From Romanomermis culicivorax (lineage: Eukaryota; Nematoda; Enoplea; Mermithida; Mermithidae): a stretch of 64,000 nt of DNA. How positions within the stretch are numbered: the stretch's first letter is position 1; every line of letters starts with the position of its first letter. A model generated the notes under the pieces. That model was not told the origin of the DNA, made no database searches, and saw only the letters and a list, made by a program, of their open reading frames with translations. Made by a program: the position numbers and the translations under genes. The DNA lies in assembly GCA_963922205.1 (NCBI GenBank), contig CAWUHX010000405.1:62001-126000 (forward strand), given 5' to 3'. Below, one piece after another: positions 45,078 through 57,000 of the stretch.

Positions 45078-45196
45078 ATTACTTGTATGTCGACCGCAAT
45101 TACGACGCTTGTCAAATGTGCAAGGAAAGAACGAGCTCGAAATTTAGGAAAGAAGTCAATCCGCTTGTCCGCCGGAGCTATGATACTTACTTGTAC
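45078..45196 (+). CDS. Candidate upstream exon of the 45-57-kb gene
   Basis: Acceptor GCTTTCAG, donor TAC|GTATGT, 119 bp, with one clean frame: DYLYVDRNYDACQMCKERTS then SKFRKEVNPLVRRSYDTYLY. It holds a Cys-x2-Cys pair and a basic stretch. It ends in phase 0, which continues in frame into the exon at 47958. Protein family not recognised. Confidence 0.6.
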
Positions 45197-45951
45197 GTAT
45201 GTAAGAGTTAGCTTACGTTCAGTTCAGTAGACATTTAGTGTTTAGGTGAAGTTTAGTGAACAACCAATGGCAGAAATTTTGCCTCAGCTGATGCCGATAG
45301 GCCAGCCAGCTCACCGATAGTATCGACTTATAGTCGATACCATCGACCAAAATCTATATAAATCGTAACATAAATACATATATGAAACACTTTTTTGTAC
45401 CCGAGCTGTAAGTCTTTGTCGCCAGAGTCCAATTTTAAAACAGCAGTGTTTTTATCTATTAAGGAAATATCATCCTCGTGGCAATTAAGGTCAAAGATTT
45501 AACTTTTTTCTCGTATAGCTTCGTGTCTAACTATTTCTTATAGCTTCTTTTCCAGCCATTCAAAACAGTCAATTTCTCGAATCGGGTGATTTTCATATTT
45601 TGACCACGCAGTGCTAATTTTTATTTGCCTTTTATTGAACGTTCGTAAACTGAAAAAATCGAACCTGGAACAGTATCGTTTACACAAACGTTTCACTATA
45701 GAACTTCCTGGTGTAAAAGTTTTTGAAGCTTAGTTGAGTAGGCTAATAAATTCCTTCTACATAAGCCAGAAAAAATCGTAAAAAGTATATTGCTCGCTTT
45801 CCTGTTTTATTATTTGGGATCATTACAATAGATTTCATCAGGCTAATAATATGTTTATCTTTTAATGAATCAAATTTCAATTCTTTTCAGAATGTTTTCG
45901 ATGTGAAACTGTATTTTAAGTATTTTTCACATCATATCATTGGTTTTCAAT

Positions 45952-47520
45952 TAGGGTTGTCCCGGCCCGGCACCGGCACAGTTTCTTCAAGAAAAGTATG
46001 AGTTTCCTCATGCTTAGTAATGAGTTATCTTAAAAATTAAATTTTTTTGTCTAAAATACTCAAACCCTTTCTAACCTATCAATCAATGCATGGCGAAACT
46101 CTAAATTCCTACTACATGGAAAGTATAGGAGCCTATTTTCCCAGAGAATCAAGAGCTTTCAGAGAATTTAGAATTTTCAGAAAATCCAGGGCTGTTAGGG
46201 AATTTAGGGTTTTCAGGGAATCGAAGGCTTTTAGGAAATCTAGGGCTTTTAGTGAATCTAAGCTTTTAGGGAATTTAGGCTTTTAGGAAATTTAGGGCTT
46301 TAAGGGTTTTCAGGGAATTAAGGGCTTTTAGGGAATTAAGGGCTTTTAGCGTTTTTAGGGAATTGAGGGTTTTTAAGGAATATAGAGTTATTAGGAAGTC
46401 TAGGGAATTTTGGGCTTTAAGGGGAAGCTAGAGAATTAAATTCATGAAATTAGAATATATTATGTTATCTTTATGTAATTTAAAATAGAACACATATATA
46501 AAGCAAACCGTAAACGATGCTGAACTGTGGCCAAGGTAATAATGAAACTTTGTATCAAAAAAATTTTTTGAGGAAACAGCAACATATGACCTATGTTTAA
46601 TGAACGAACTCACTAGGAATAAGACAGCTAAAAGTGTTCCATCTTCGAATGAAACTATACCAAACATCGAATCATAGGACATGCTGAGGTCACTTATTGA
46701 GCTAAGTGGTGGATGATGGCCCTTTCATTTTTATTTAACCATGTTGAGGTCAGTAGCCGACCTAATAATGAAACTTTCATACCAAAAATCTTTTCGAGGA
46801 AACAGGACATATGACCGTGTTATTCAATGAACAAGCTCACTAGAAATAAGGAAGCTAAAAATGTCATCTTTGTACTGAAGCTATATAGGAAATATCGGAA
46901 TCTTCATTTTTTGGCGAGCGTTTCGGCAAAAAGTTTTTTTGAGGAAATTGTGACACATGGTGTGAACTTTGTTGGATTATGGTGTTTTTCCAAAAAGTAT
47001 CTATGGACAGTTTTTGCCAAGTCGTTCATCTTTCCTGTATTAAATTGGTTCTAAAGTGGCTGTTTTAGCCTAGTCGATTAATATGAAAGAGAAATTATCT
47101 CCAGAATTTTGTTTTGCAACGTATGTAAGGGCTTTTCACGAATGTGACAGCTGACATTACTGTGTCACGTGTCATCAATTTTTGGGTTTACGACTATTGA
47201 CAGTAGCTCGTAATTATTTATGCAGATATAGTAGCCAAGACAATGTAACGTTTATTAAGCAGTGTGTAACTTTCTCTTATTGTTTGTTGTTTCCTTAATT
47301 TCCTAAATTCCTTGAAATCCCTTAATTCCCTAAAATCCCCAAATTCCGTAAAATCCCTTAATTCCCAAGTGCAAGTGTTGTTCTTAATTCCACCCCGGCG
47401 CACCCCGTAGTAGGATTTTAGAGTTGGCCCTGAAGTATGATACCACTGGTGACGTGATGTATTAGTACATTATATGTCTGCGCCGGCCTCGGCTAAAATG
47501 TCTGCCCCGGGACAACCCTA
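45952..47520. mobile_element. hAT-like element, TAGGGTTGTC family, copy 2
   Basis: TAGGGTTGTCCCGGCCCGGC to GCCCCGGGACAACCCTA; flanks TTTTCAAT (45944-45951) and TTTTTAAT (47521-47528), 7 of 8. Inside, an inverted pair of minisatellites (46130-46430 and 47285-47375, unit like GGGAATTTAGGGCTTTTA) and a ~110-bp direct duplication (46515-46640 and 46755-46870). It occupies the intron between the exons at 45078 and 47958. Confidence 0.85.
46130..46430 (+). repeat. Minisatellite, (GGGAATTTAGGGCTTTTA)n
   Basis: About 15 irregular units of 15-20 bp alternating (G)GAATTTAGG and GCTTTTAGG-like halves. The inverse motif (TTCCCTAAAATCCCTTAA) lies at 47285-47375, so the element's interior can fold back on itself. 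Confidence 0.85.
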
Positions 47521-47957
47521 TTTTTAATATAATATTGTCAAATAATCCTACGTAAGTTACGGAAATTGGACGATTTTTGATCATACTCTCAGCAATTGAA
47601 GGCTCAAAATTATTCAGTCTAGTAGATGACAATTTATTTTATAGGTACTAATTTTTAGACCTTTTGTGTCGTAATGCATTGAAAGAAAAAAATCATGTAG
47701 TCAATATTTTGCTTATCACAAGTGACAAAAATTGACCTAAGATTTCGATCCGCACAGTAAATAGTCACATCGAAGGTTGATTAATGCAAGAATTGTCTGG
47801 GAAAATCGGACATTGTCGGCCATAAGTCACCCATAACCATCCCCCATTGGTCGGTTATTAGCGGATTCTAGAACTGAGACCGATATAAAAATGGAACCGT
47901 TACAGCTTTAAAATTCACTAAACGTAGTTTTCCCATCTCCATAATTAACTTTTTCAG

Positions 47958-48000
47958 GAAACTGATGGGTCGTCATTCTTGTACGTTAGACAGAAGTCAG
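47958..48000 (+). CDS. Candidate 43-bp exon of the 45-57-kb gene
   Basis: Acceptor TTTTTCAG, donor CAG|GTAATT. In the phase left by 45078-45196 it reads ETDGSSFLYVRQKS and ends in phase 1, so the junction gives ...YDTYLYETDGSSFLYV. The fit of phase and composition supports it. The other two frames are less protein-like. Confidence 0.55.
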
Positions 48001-48809
48001 GTAATTTTAGCATCTATATTGCAAGTATTATCATTTTGGGTTAATTTTGTGAGCACTAGAGATGTATCGGGTAGCATATTTTAAAAATATTAGGTCCGTT
48101 TCAAAAATTTTAAGAATATCGGGTCCGGGTTCAGCACAATAGTCGGGTAATTTCGGGTCCTGTTTCGGGTACGGGTCCGTTTTATTTTTTACACGCTAAT
48201 CTATGTGACATCATTAATACACGACTTCTGATAAATTCGACGTCCTGCCCCATTGACCATGATAAGTTGAAAATTTATAATAAATAGAAATGAGAAATTT
48301 TGAGTAGTTTTACATGCTGTGTATTGTGACCGCATTCATTCGGCACCACAATCAAAGTTCTCATAACTTACAGTACTCCAAAACTTGGAAGTTTTACATT
48401 TTTTGGCATTTCTCGGTCTCTACACGTGTTTCGAAATATCACAGCTCAGAAAAGTTGTGACCCTGAAGCAAAATGTTCATTATATGCCGAAGGTATAAAT
48501 TAAACTTTCTAATCACTTATGTACACCTTTTATGCTATTTTGAAGTGTCAAAAATTAAGCCGAAATAACCCAAAAAGTCAGTTGTAGTTTTTTGGGCACC
48601 TTCCTACAGGATGCCGCGGAATTTTCTTCTTCATTTATTCAGTCACTAATATTCAACATATCGTGTTGAAATTTCAGTCACATTTGAGTACCGTTTAGGG
48701 AGCACATCTTGAAAATTGATACAAAAATGCTGTTTAGTGCATTTTTGTAATGTAAGATGTAAATACTGTAATGTAGTGTCATACAATTTAAGATGGATAA
48801 AAAGTAGAG

Positions 48810-48951
48810 ATGTGGGTCGAATGAACGGCACAATTTCATTTGATAAATTCATCTCGGTTGTACAACAGGATGTTTATCGAATTCGAGCTACATTTTTTCT
48901 TTTAATATATCAGATAGAGAAGAATCCTGCATTATTGGAACTTTGTTGATC
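48810..48951 (+). CDS. Candidate exon of the 45-57-kb gene
   Basis: Read with the G left over from the 47958 exon it begins DVGRMNGTISFDKFISVVQQ and continues DVYRIRATFFLLIYQIEKNP, an amphipathic helical segment. The acceptor (AAAAAGTAGAG) has a poor pyrimidine tract and the donor (CTTT|GTTGAT) is weak, so the edges are uncertain. Confidence 0.45.
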
Positions 48952-49480
48952 GAGGATTTATTCAAATTCAAAAACATATTTGAATGTCTGGAGTGTGTGC
49001 CAATCGCTACAACTCCCGAAACGGTACAAAAATTACAGGATTGAAATTTTATCACAATATGTTGGACATTAGTGGCTACGACAATGATTAAAAAAATTCT
49101 CCGGCATGAGAAGGTGCCCAAAAAAGAGGTCCAAATGATCTTTTCGGTTTTTTCCACCTCCTTTTGGACACTAGTATAAAATATGTAAAGTACGAAACAA
49201 AGGAAAAAGAATTTAAAACCAAACTATAGAGAATTGTCATTTGCATATAACTATAGGATTACATATTTTCTACACTTTGATATCTTGAATCGCGTGTGTG
49301 CATAACATAAAATGTTTAAAAATTGGAAAATTCCAAAGTTTAGGATACTGCAGCTACGAGGATCTTGTTTTTCATGCAAAATAAATTCCAGAATAATACT
49401 CGGCATGTAGAACCACAAAATGTACCCAATTTCTTTGTACGATCAATTTTTAACTTATTAGTCAAGGTTGTACTTTTCAG

Positions 49481-49613
49481 AAATTGCGTCTTAAAACGGA
49501 TGAGAGAAAGAGACAATATCATTTCGAAATCGTATGGTTTGATTGAGACAGTATATAAATGGATTCGCGACACCAAAGTCTTTAGAGATCGGATAACATA
49601 TTTTGAAAATATC
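49481..49613 (+). CDS. Candidate exon of the 45-57-kb gene
   Basis: After TGTACTTTTCAG the frame reads NCVLKRMRERDNIISKSYGL then IETVYKWIRDTKVFRDRITY, clearly protein-like. The 3' edge is unresolved: the next GT (49612) falls at the start of a TTTTTTAGC repeat, so the donor may have been displaced by the insertion. A GT at DTK|GTCTTT would give phase 0 and join the 51068 exon in frame. Confidence 0.5.
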
Positions 49614-49810
49614 AAGTTCGGACACGGTTTTTTAGCTCATTGCTAATGAAACTAGAGCTGTGCTTATGGAAATTTTTGGACCTTAGCTGCTAATGACTGA
49701 AAGAGACATTTTTAAAAAAAGGTCGAACAAAATTGTGGTTGTTTTCACAAATAACTTCGTCAATATCCCCATTTTCTTCGTCACTTTTGCTTAATCAATG
49801 ACTGGCTTTT
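49604..49810 (+). repeat. Fragment of the TTTTTTAGCA family
   Basis: GGTTTTTTAGCTCATTGCTA, CTTATGGAAATTTTTGGAC, GCTGCTAATGACTGAAAGAG match 51344-51430 in order. Related text is inverted at 30230-30390 inside the 29937-30652 element. Confidence 0.65.
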
Positions 49811-49830
49811 TTGCCTAAAAACTAAAAAAA

Positions 49831-50029
49831 TGTATCCGCGGCGTGTAGCGCCGAAAAAATTGGCATTTCTGACCATTTTTTGTCCAAAAATTGACACTTT
49901 TCATAAAAAAAATTTACATTTTGCAGTATTTTTCTAACCAAAAAATGGGGATCCCTATGCCTACCATATGGCGACGATTTGTGGGGGGAAGGGGTTCTTA
50001 TAGCACTCCCCCCCCCAATTACATGTATG
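49831..50029 (-). mobile_element. MITE-B right-half fragment
   Basis: From the GCGGCGTGTAGCGCCG hairpin variant through CCAAAAATTGACACTTTTC and CCTACCATATGGCGACG to CCCAATTACATGTATG; the other half is lost. Confidence 0.75.
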
Positions 50030-51067
50030 CATCTCAAGTGTGCACATGTACACGTCGATCAACCGCAAATGAAATTTGCAGGTTTAGAAACAATTGTACT
50101 TATGAAGTTTTGAAATTCGTTTGTTGATGATTCTTCTGGGTGTTTTAAGGCTACATTTTGTTAAATTTTTTTTATGCTAGGATAGCAATATTAAAAGTTT
50201 CAAAAAACTCGGCGTGAAATCCTCAACTCATTTGAGGTGAGTGGAAATAAGTTTGAAAAAAGTCGAAAGGTTGTATTCTATCGATAACCTTTGTCGCTAC
50301 TAGACACTATAGCAAAAAGAATGTTGCTCGTGATGGAACGATGCAAAAACTCTACAGAATGAGAAGAGAATAGAAAAAATGAAGGAGCAAATAAATATAT
50401 CACGGAAGAAAGAACTGCCTAGAGGACGGATCAAAAACGAAAAAGAGAGAAGTGAAGAAAAACAACAAAAAAGGATAGTAACTGTATTGTGAAGGAAATA
50501 ACAATACAAAAAATTAAACGCGCGCCAATCTACAGAATATCTAGAATAACTGACAAGTTTCAGTGATCGATTGATGAATCGCTTGATTTCTGTAAAAAAA
50601 CAATTGCCTCACTTATGAACATGAAGTCAGTGTGCGAAGTCCCCTTGTCATTAGAACTGTTGTCGCGTAGAATATTAGTTGATTTCAAAGTTGCTTCTCT
50701 ACGAAACAGAATAGAGAAAAAAGAAATGTAAGTGCTTTTCAGCAGAATAATTTCCAATAAATGACTTTTTCTGAACAAGACGAACATAATAGTTTTTTAA
50801 AAATGAATCCATGTGGGAAAATTTTTTAAATAATTTTGGAGAAACCAAGACATTTTAAAATTTTTGGTTTTATCATACGACCATAAGCCTGGGTGTGTTA
50901 CTCATTTTAAAATTAACATATCCTATGCGGAATTTACATTTTCTGCCAAAATTTCGAATATTCCGCAATAATTTCTCATAAATTTCGAAATTTACTGCAG
51001 GGTTATTGTCTTGTGAATCTTACAAGTGTTCCTCCCGGTTGATATTGCTTATTTATCTCTTTTTCAG

Positions 51068-54000
51068 ACTTGTTGGCTTTTGACTGAAACTAAATTGAGC
51101 CTCAAAGCCATGAAAAAAATTATGGCGTAAGATTATTTTCTTATTGAAATTTTCAGCTACAAATGATTTTATTTTTTATTTCAGTAACGACTGGGAGAAG
51201 CGGATTACCATGGTAAGCAAATATATATCATCCCCCAGACTTGTGCCTCAAAAATTAGGTGAAAAGTTTTTTAATGCCTTAACGAGTTAATTGATTTATT
51301 AGAAAAGAAATTAAATATCCTTTTTAAATATCAGCTTGCTGTACAAGGTTTTTTAGCATGGTGCTAATGAAACCAAAGCCGTACTAATGGAAATTTTTTG
51401 ACGTTAGCACGCGTGCTAATGACTGAAAGGGAGAATTTTTTTAAAAAGTTCGGGAGAAAGCTAAAGATATCACAAAATTATTGTAAAAAACCAAAAATCG
51501 TCGTTTTCACAAATATTACTTCGTCACTTTTACTTAGTGAACGTCTTCGGCTCGAATCTGAATCATCTTCCGTTCTAATCTATTGGACACTGCAGAAGTA
51601 ATTGGAAAATCTGTTTTGACATATGCTGAAGTTTACACAAATCATTATTACTGAATAGCAAATATAATTGTATACGTTTCCTGGAAAAATCAGTCCAGAA
51701 CCTGTATTGAAGTTGGACCGCAGTTGTAGATACAATGAAAACATGTAAACTTTTATGCAAACAGAACGCGTAACGGGGCCCCAATGTCTGGGGGGGGGGG
51801 GTCTGGCGACTTTTTTGGGGCCAGGGGTTTCTGATTCCCAAAATTTTAGGGGGAGGGGTCACTGAAAGAAAAAAATTGATTTTTTAACCAGAAAAGTTCA
51901 AAAAACGGTTTAAAAATAGTAATTTTTGTCTAAAAACTTGTAAAAAATGTATTCATGGCGTGGAGCGTCGAGAAAATTGAGATTTTTGACCATTTTTTGT
52001 TCAAAAATTGACATTTTTCAGTTTTTTTCCAACCAAAAGTATGAGAGTCCCTATGACTACCATATGGCTAGCCATATGATTGGAAAATCTTGGGGGGTCG
52101 CCCAATGGATAGCCATATGGCTGACGATTTCTGGGAAGGTTCCTATAGCACTTCCCCCAAATTACATGTATGGGCTTTAGCGATTCCTAAATCTTCTACT
52201 GTCAAACTAACCACTGAACTTGTCGGTTAACTAACTATGCATAATGTAAGAATGAGCTACAATAGAAGCAGATTATCAGAATTGACAAACTCACACATTA
52301 GTTTGAACAACAGAGTAACATTTGCCAACAGTAATGAAATATTTTTTCATTAACACGAATGCTAATTTGACTCGTGCTAAAAAAAGCTGTTTCCATAATT
52401 TATAACATTCAAATTCTGTATTTCAGGCGGAGAAGCTTAAAACTCTAAACGATTGTTGTAATTCCCTAGTCATGTCGAATCGATTTTTAGCGGCTATACG
52501 CTATATTGTAGACCATGTTCTTCCGTGCTTGGAAAGCATTGCACTGTTACGCAGCGTTGATATCGAAGAATTTTACCAAAAAACTATGCTCAAATTAGCT
52601 ACTCTATATTACGTGACGGTGAGAACAAGTATTGTCTTGTAAGGGTTACTTTTTTTGAAAATTCGTCATTGCTCTGCAAATTGGGTTTTTCCTGTCTACA
52701 AATAAGCAATCCACAGATTACACCACCATGCAGGCCTGAAAAGTATTCTGATGGACTGATCTTTTCAATCAGCCAGGTAATGCTGCCAGACAGCTAGAAA
52801 ACCAAAAAATCAACTAAAAACTAACCATTTTTGATCAATTAGAAGAAAGCTGCAAAAATTGCAGCAATTTCGAACTGAAAAAGGGCGATTAGCATCCAGA
52901 AATGAAACAACCAGTGAAAAAATTGCTTTTCTAAACCAGCAACAACGTCTCACATTGTCCAGCACTGCGTAATTAGTAGATCAACGCAGGCTTTTTTAGT
53001 CATTTTAGGGGCCTAGGACCCTAAAAGTTTGGAAATGGCTCCTAAGATTTTAGGTCTAGGAGTCATTTTCGCTCCTGAAATTTTCACTTATTTTTTTATA
53101 TTTTGGTGAATTATAGTTATTTTTATTCAATTTTAGATTTAAAGTAAGTGTTTTACAGGCTCTAGAATTATAAAACAACGAAGTTTTCCAACGCTTCGCG
53201 CCGATTTTCATTCTATAATTTTTCGGATTGGTCTATTCACTGTTTTTCTATAAATAAAACCTTGTGAGGGAAAAAATTTTTCGAAAAATGGAAAAAATAT
53301 GGGGGTTCGACAAGGAAAAGATGAAGTTTGGTTCATTTAAGAGGTCAAAATTTCAATTTTTCCAACCTTTTTTGTAACTTCAATTTTAAATAGGGAGCCG
53401 AGTTTTAATTCATAACCATATAATGGGTGATTCTCATAAATTTAAAAATTGATTTGAATTTTTTCAAACTCATGAAAGTATGAATATATATGTTTCAATT
53501 TGTAGAACGATATACATGTTTTCGAGCCTTATGTTTATTGAATAAGTTTCCTTAACTTGATTTCCCGCATTTTAAAGTGTCAGAATCTAAAAAAAAATTC
53601 GTTGCGTAGATAAAGGAAACATTAGAAGAATAAAAACAGAAGCTACCCATTTTCAAATTCCTTACTTTTGTGCATGCCTGTAGGCAGGAAGGGTTGGGGG
53701 CCATGCCCCCCTCCCAATGTTTGAAGTGTTAAGAAAGGCAAAGGTAGACCTTTGGTTTTTTTCAAGTCAAGTCAGAAATGCCAATTTTACAGTAAATCCA
53801 TACATGTAATTGGGGGGGAAGTGCTATGGGAACCCCCCCCCCCAGAAATCGTCGACCATATGGCTAGCCATTGGGCGACCCCCCCCCAGGATTTTCCAAT
53901 CCTATGGCTAGCCATATGGTAGCCCTAGGGACCCCCATAGTTTTAGTCGGAAAAATACTGAAAAATGTCATTTTTTCCATGAAAAATGTCTATTTTTGAA

Positions 54001-57000
54001 CAAAAATTGGTCAAAAACGTCAATTTTCTCGGCGCTTCGCGCCATAAGTACATATTTTATCATTTTTTAGACAAAAATTACTACTTTTTAAACCGTTTTT
54101 CGGACATTTTTCATAGAAAAAATCGAATTTTTTTTCCTCCAGGGACCCCTCCCCCCAAAATTTTGGGAATTACTGACCCCCGGCCCCAAAAAAGTGCTCC
54201 AACCCCCCCCCCCCAGACCTCGGAGCTCCGTTACATGTATGAGTAAATCGAGTGAAAAACTGTGTGCCCCCCTCCCCATACATGTATCGGGTCCCGAGGT
54301 TTGGGTGGGTTGGGCCATTTTTTTGGGCAGGAGGTCAGTAATTCCCAAAAGTTTGGGGGTATTGGTCTCTGAAGGGAAAAAATCGATTTTTTCACGAAAA
54401 GTAGTTCAAAAAATAGTAATTTTAAAAAAAGACCGAAAAAATGTATCGTGGCACGAAGTGCCCAGAAAATTGACGTTTTTGATCATTTTTTGTTCAAAAA
54501 TTGACATTTTGCATCAAAGAATGACATTTTTCAGTATTTTCCCGACTAAAAGTATGAGGATCTCTACGGCTACCATATGGCTAGCCATAGGATTGGAAAA
54601 TCCTGGAGAGGGGGTCGCTCAATGGCTAGCCATGATTTCTGGAGGAGTTCCCATAGCATTCCCCCCGCCCGCCAATTACATGTGGGTCCCCCAAAAAAAA
54701 TTCCTGGCTACAGGCCTACCTTTGTGCCAGAAGGAAATTAACTCAAGTGCTATCTTGGAAGAAGGTTTGTACAAAAATAAACGAAATATCGTGATTTTGC
54801 ATTAATTTCTTTGGCCGATTTTTGTACATGTAGAAAGAAATCTGTACCAATAAACGCTGGCTGGAAATAAAATTTTGATCAGTAATTTTTTTGAACGCGT
54901 ATCAACTGATGGAATATCCATATAATTTAATCATAGACGTTCTACAGTGTGTTACAAATAAGCCTATTTTTAGATATTCTTCAATTAAAGTTTTCTGGCT
55001 TTAATTTTTCGCCAAAAAATTTAGGCCTATGATGAGCCATTTGGCTCCTTGTTTTCAAACCAAAAAAGGCCTGTATCAACGGAGCTCGAAGGTTTAAGGC
55101 ATTCATCGTTTGCCCAAGAGTTATTGGAAAATTCATTGGATTCAAAATATTTCGAATCAAAAAAGTTTGAGAAATAGTTCAAAAGGAATATACCAGCTGC
55201 TTTCTAAAAATTATAAAAACTTGTATTTATAGCGCTAAACGCGGAATAAATCGACATTTTTGATTTTTTTGTTCCATAATAAGTGTTCACTTTTCAGATT
55301 TTTTAGTGAATAAAGATATGGTCCCTATAGCTAGCTCTGAAATGACCGTATGATTGGAAAACTTTGGGAATTCACCATATGACTTGCAGTAAGACCGAAG
55401 ATTCTTAAGGGATTCCCTATGGCACTACCCAAATTACATTTGTATGTTTATCATATTGGTTCATTTCGCACTCTTACTAGAACTAGATGTAATTTCAGGG
55501 TAATCATCAACGCGCAGCATTATGTTGCCTTAAAATTGCAGGTAATATTTTCTTTATTGGATATTTTATTTTAAAAAAACATCGTCTCAAAAAGTTATTA
55601 ATTAAAATGAATCTGACTTCTACTGAATTAGACTAGAGGTTATGTCTTAGTTTATTGGATTGTTATATTTTTTACTTTCGTATTGTAGAATCACCCGATT
55701 GGCCCGTGTCCTATCATCCGGACGGCTCTAATTTTCTCGAAATGTTGGCCATTTTTAATTTATGCCGCCGCGAGAACACTTCCTACGATTTGCAGATGTT
55801 GACCGACATAGATTTAATCGGCGATCGTTATTTAGGGAATAACGACGATAAAGAAGTGCTCGGAAAGCAGAAACCTTGCGGAGTATATAATTTTTTACAA
55901 TCACACTGTCTTGAGAATTTACCTTCTATAGATGGTCCATCAAACTTGTGATGCGTTTTCCAAAAAGGTCAAGATATTTTGCTGTATAACAACATTTTTT
56001 AATGTAGTGCCGTCTATGTGCTTTTTACCGATGATTTTCCTGCATTGATTGATATCTGCATTTCCTTTTCAAGCCTTGTGTTCTTGTGAGCGTTTATCTA
56101 ATTTTTTCTGCACATTTAGTTTTTGTTCCATTATGTTTAAGGTTATCATTAAACGAATGGCCAGAGTGGAAGAAGAAATTTCACGCGTTCAAGTAGCGTT
56201 CGAAAAATGCTCATGGTGGTCCAAGCGTGAGTTAGATACTGATTTTGAATTCGATACCTTAATGAGAAGAGTACACAGGCTGTCGATTAATTCCGGTGTA
56301 GTCGTGCAGAGCAAAAGCTGCTTTTTTCATTTGACATGCAATACATCATTCAAGAGTGCGTCCAATTCTGTATGGATATTGAAGAACTAGTTAAAAAATT
56401 AGTGTGACAGTCATCAATGGCGCATACAACAATTAAACGCGAAGGCATATTAAGGAATCAAAGAAATATAAAAGAAAAACAGTTTCATATTCCATGATTT
56501 TTCGATGTTTCATGTATTTCGATATAAATAAGAATAACTTTCGTAGTCCTTGGCGTTATTCCGCATAAACTTTGCACAATGACTTGCTAGCAACAATGAG
56601 AAATCAGAAATTGAATTGTCCTTTTAATTTCTTTGTTTTTAATGGTCATACCATTTTCTAATAAGCTTCCCATAACGTACTATTCGTTCCACCCCCAGTG
56701 GATAACGCGTTTCTTCAATCAGTCTTCATTTTATTTTTAGATTGTTTAAAACTTTCGAATATTCGATCATTCATTCTACATTACGAAGCTCAAAATGCCA
56801 AAGATCGTCATAAAGTTGGAACGCCTTACTCAGACATGGCCGATATTGGAACGCAAACCGGCGTGGACATCAGTATCGAAGATGCGTGTTCTTTTTTGCG
56901 CCTTGTTACGTGCGAGAAAGAACAGAGAGAATATCTCGCCTTATTGAGTATCTTCGGTGGTTTGAACGCCAACAGTCGCGAAATAGTGCTCAATTTAATG

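Larger units (their letters stand above)
52987..55073 (+). mobile_element. hAT-type element, CAGGCTTTTTTGG family, copy 2
   Basis: CAGGCTTTTTTAGTCATTTT to CAAACCAAAAAAGGCCTG; flanks GATCAACG (52979-52986) and TATCAACG (55074-55081), 7 of 8. Colinear with the inverse of 39708-41288. Two adjacent MITE-B copies (53799-54241, 54277-54684) are nested. It lies within the 2.9-kb intron of the spliced gene. Confidence 0.88.

Noticed and set aside
46047..46286. FRESRAFREFR-like repeat protein
   Set aside because: Product of the GGGAATTTAGGGCTTTTA minisatellite in a mobile element.
48080..48190. Repeated CGGGTCC words as a hAT-like end
   Set aside because: No partner terminus or target duplication was visible.
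54194..54805. 203-codon open frame
   Set aside because: Runs through the ends of two MITE-B copies; composition follows the repeat and matching frames occur in other MITE-B copies.
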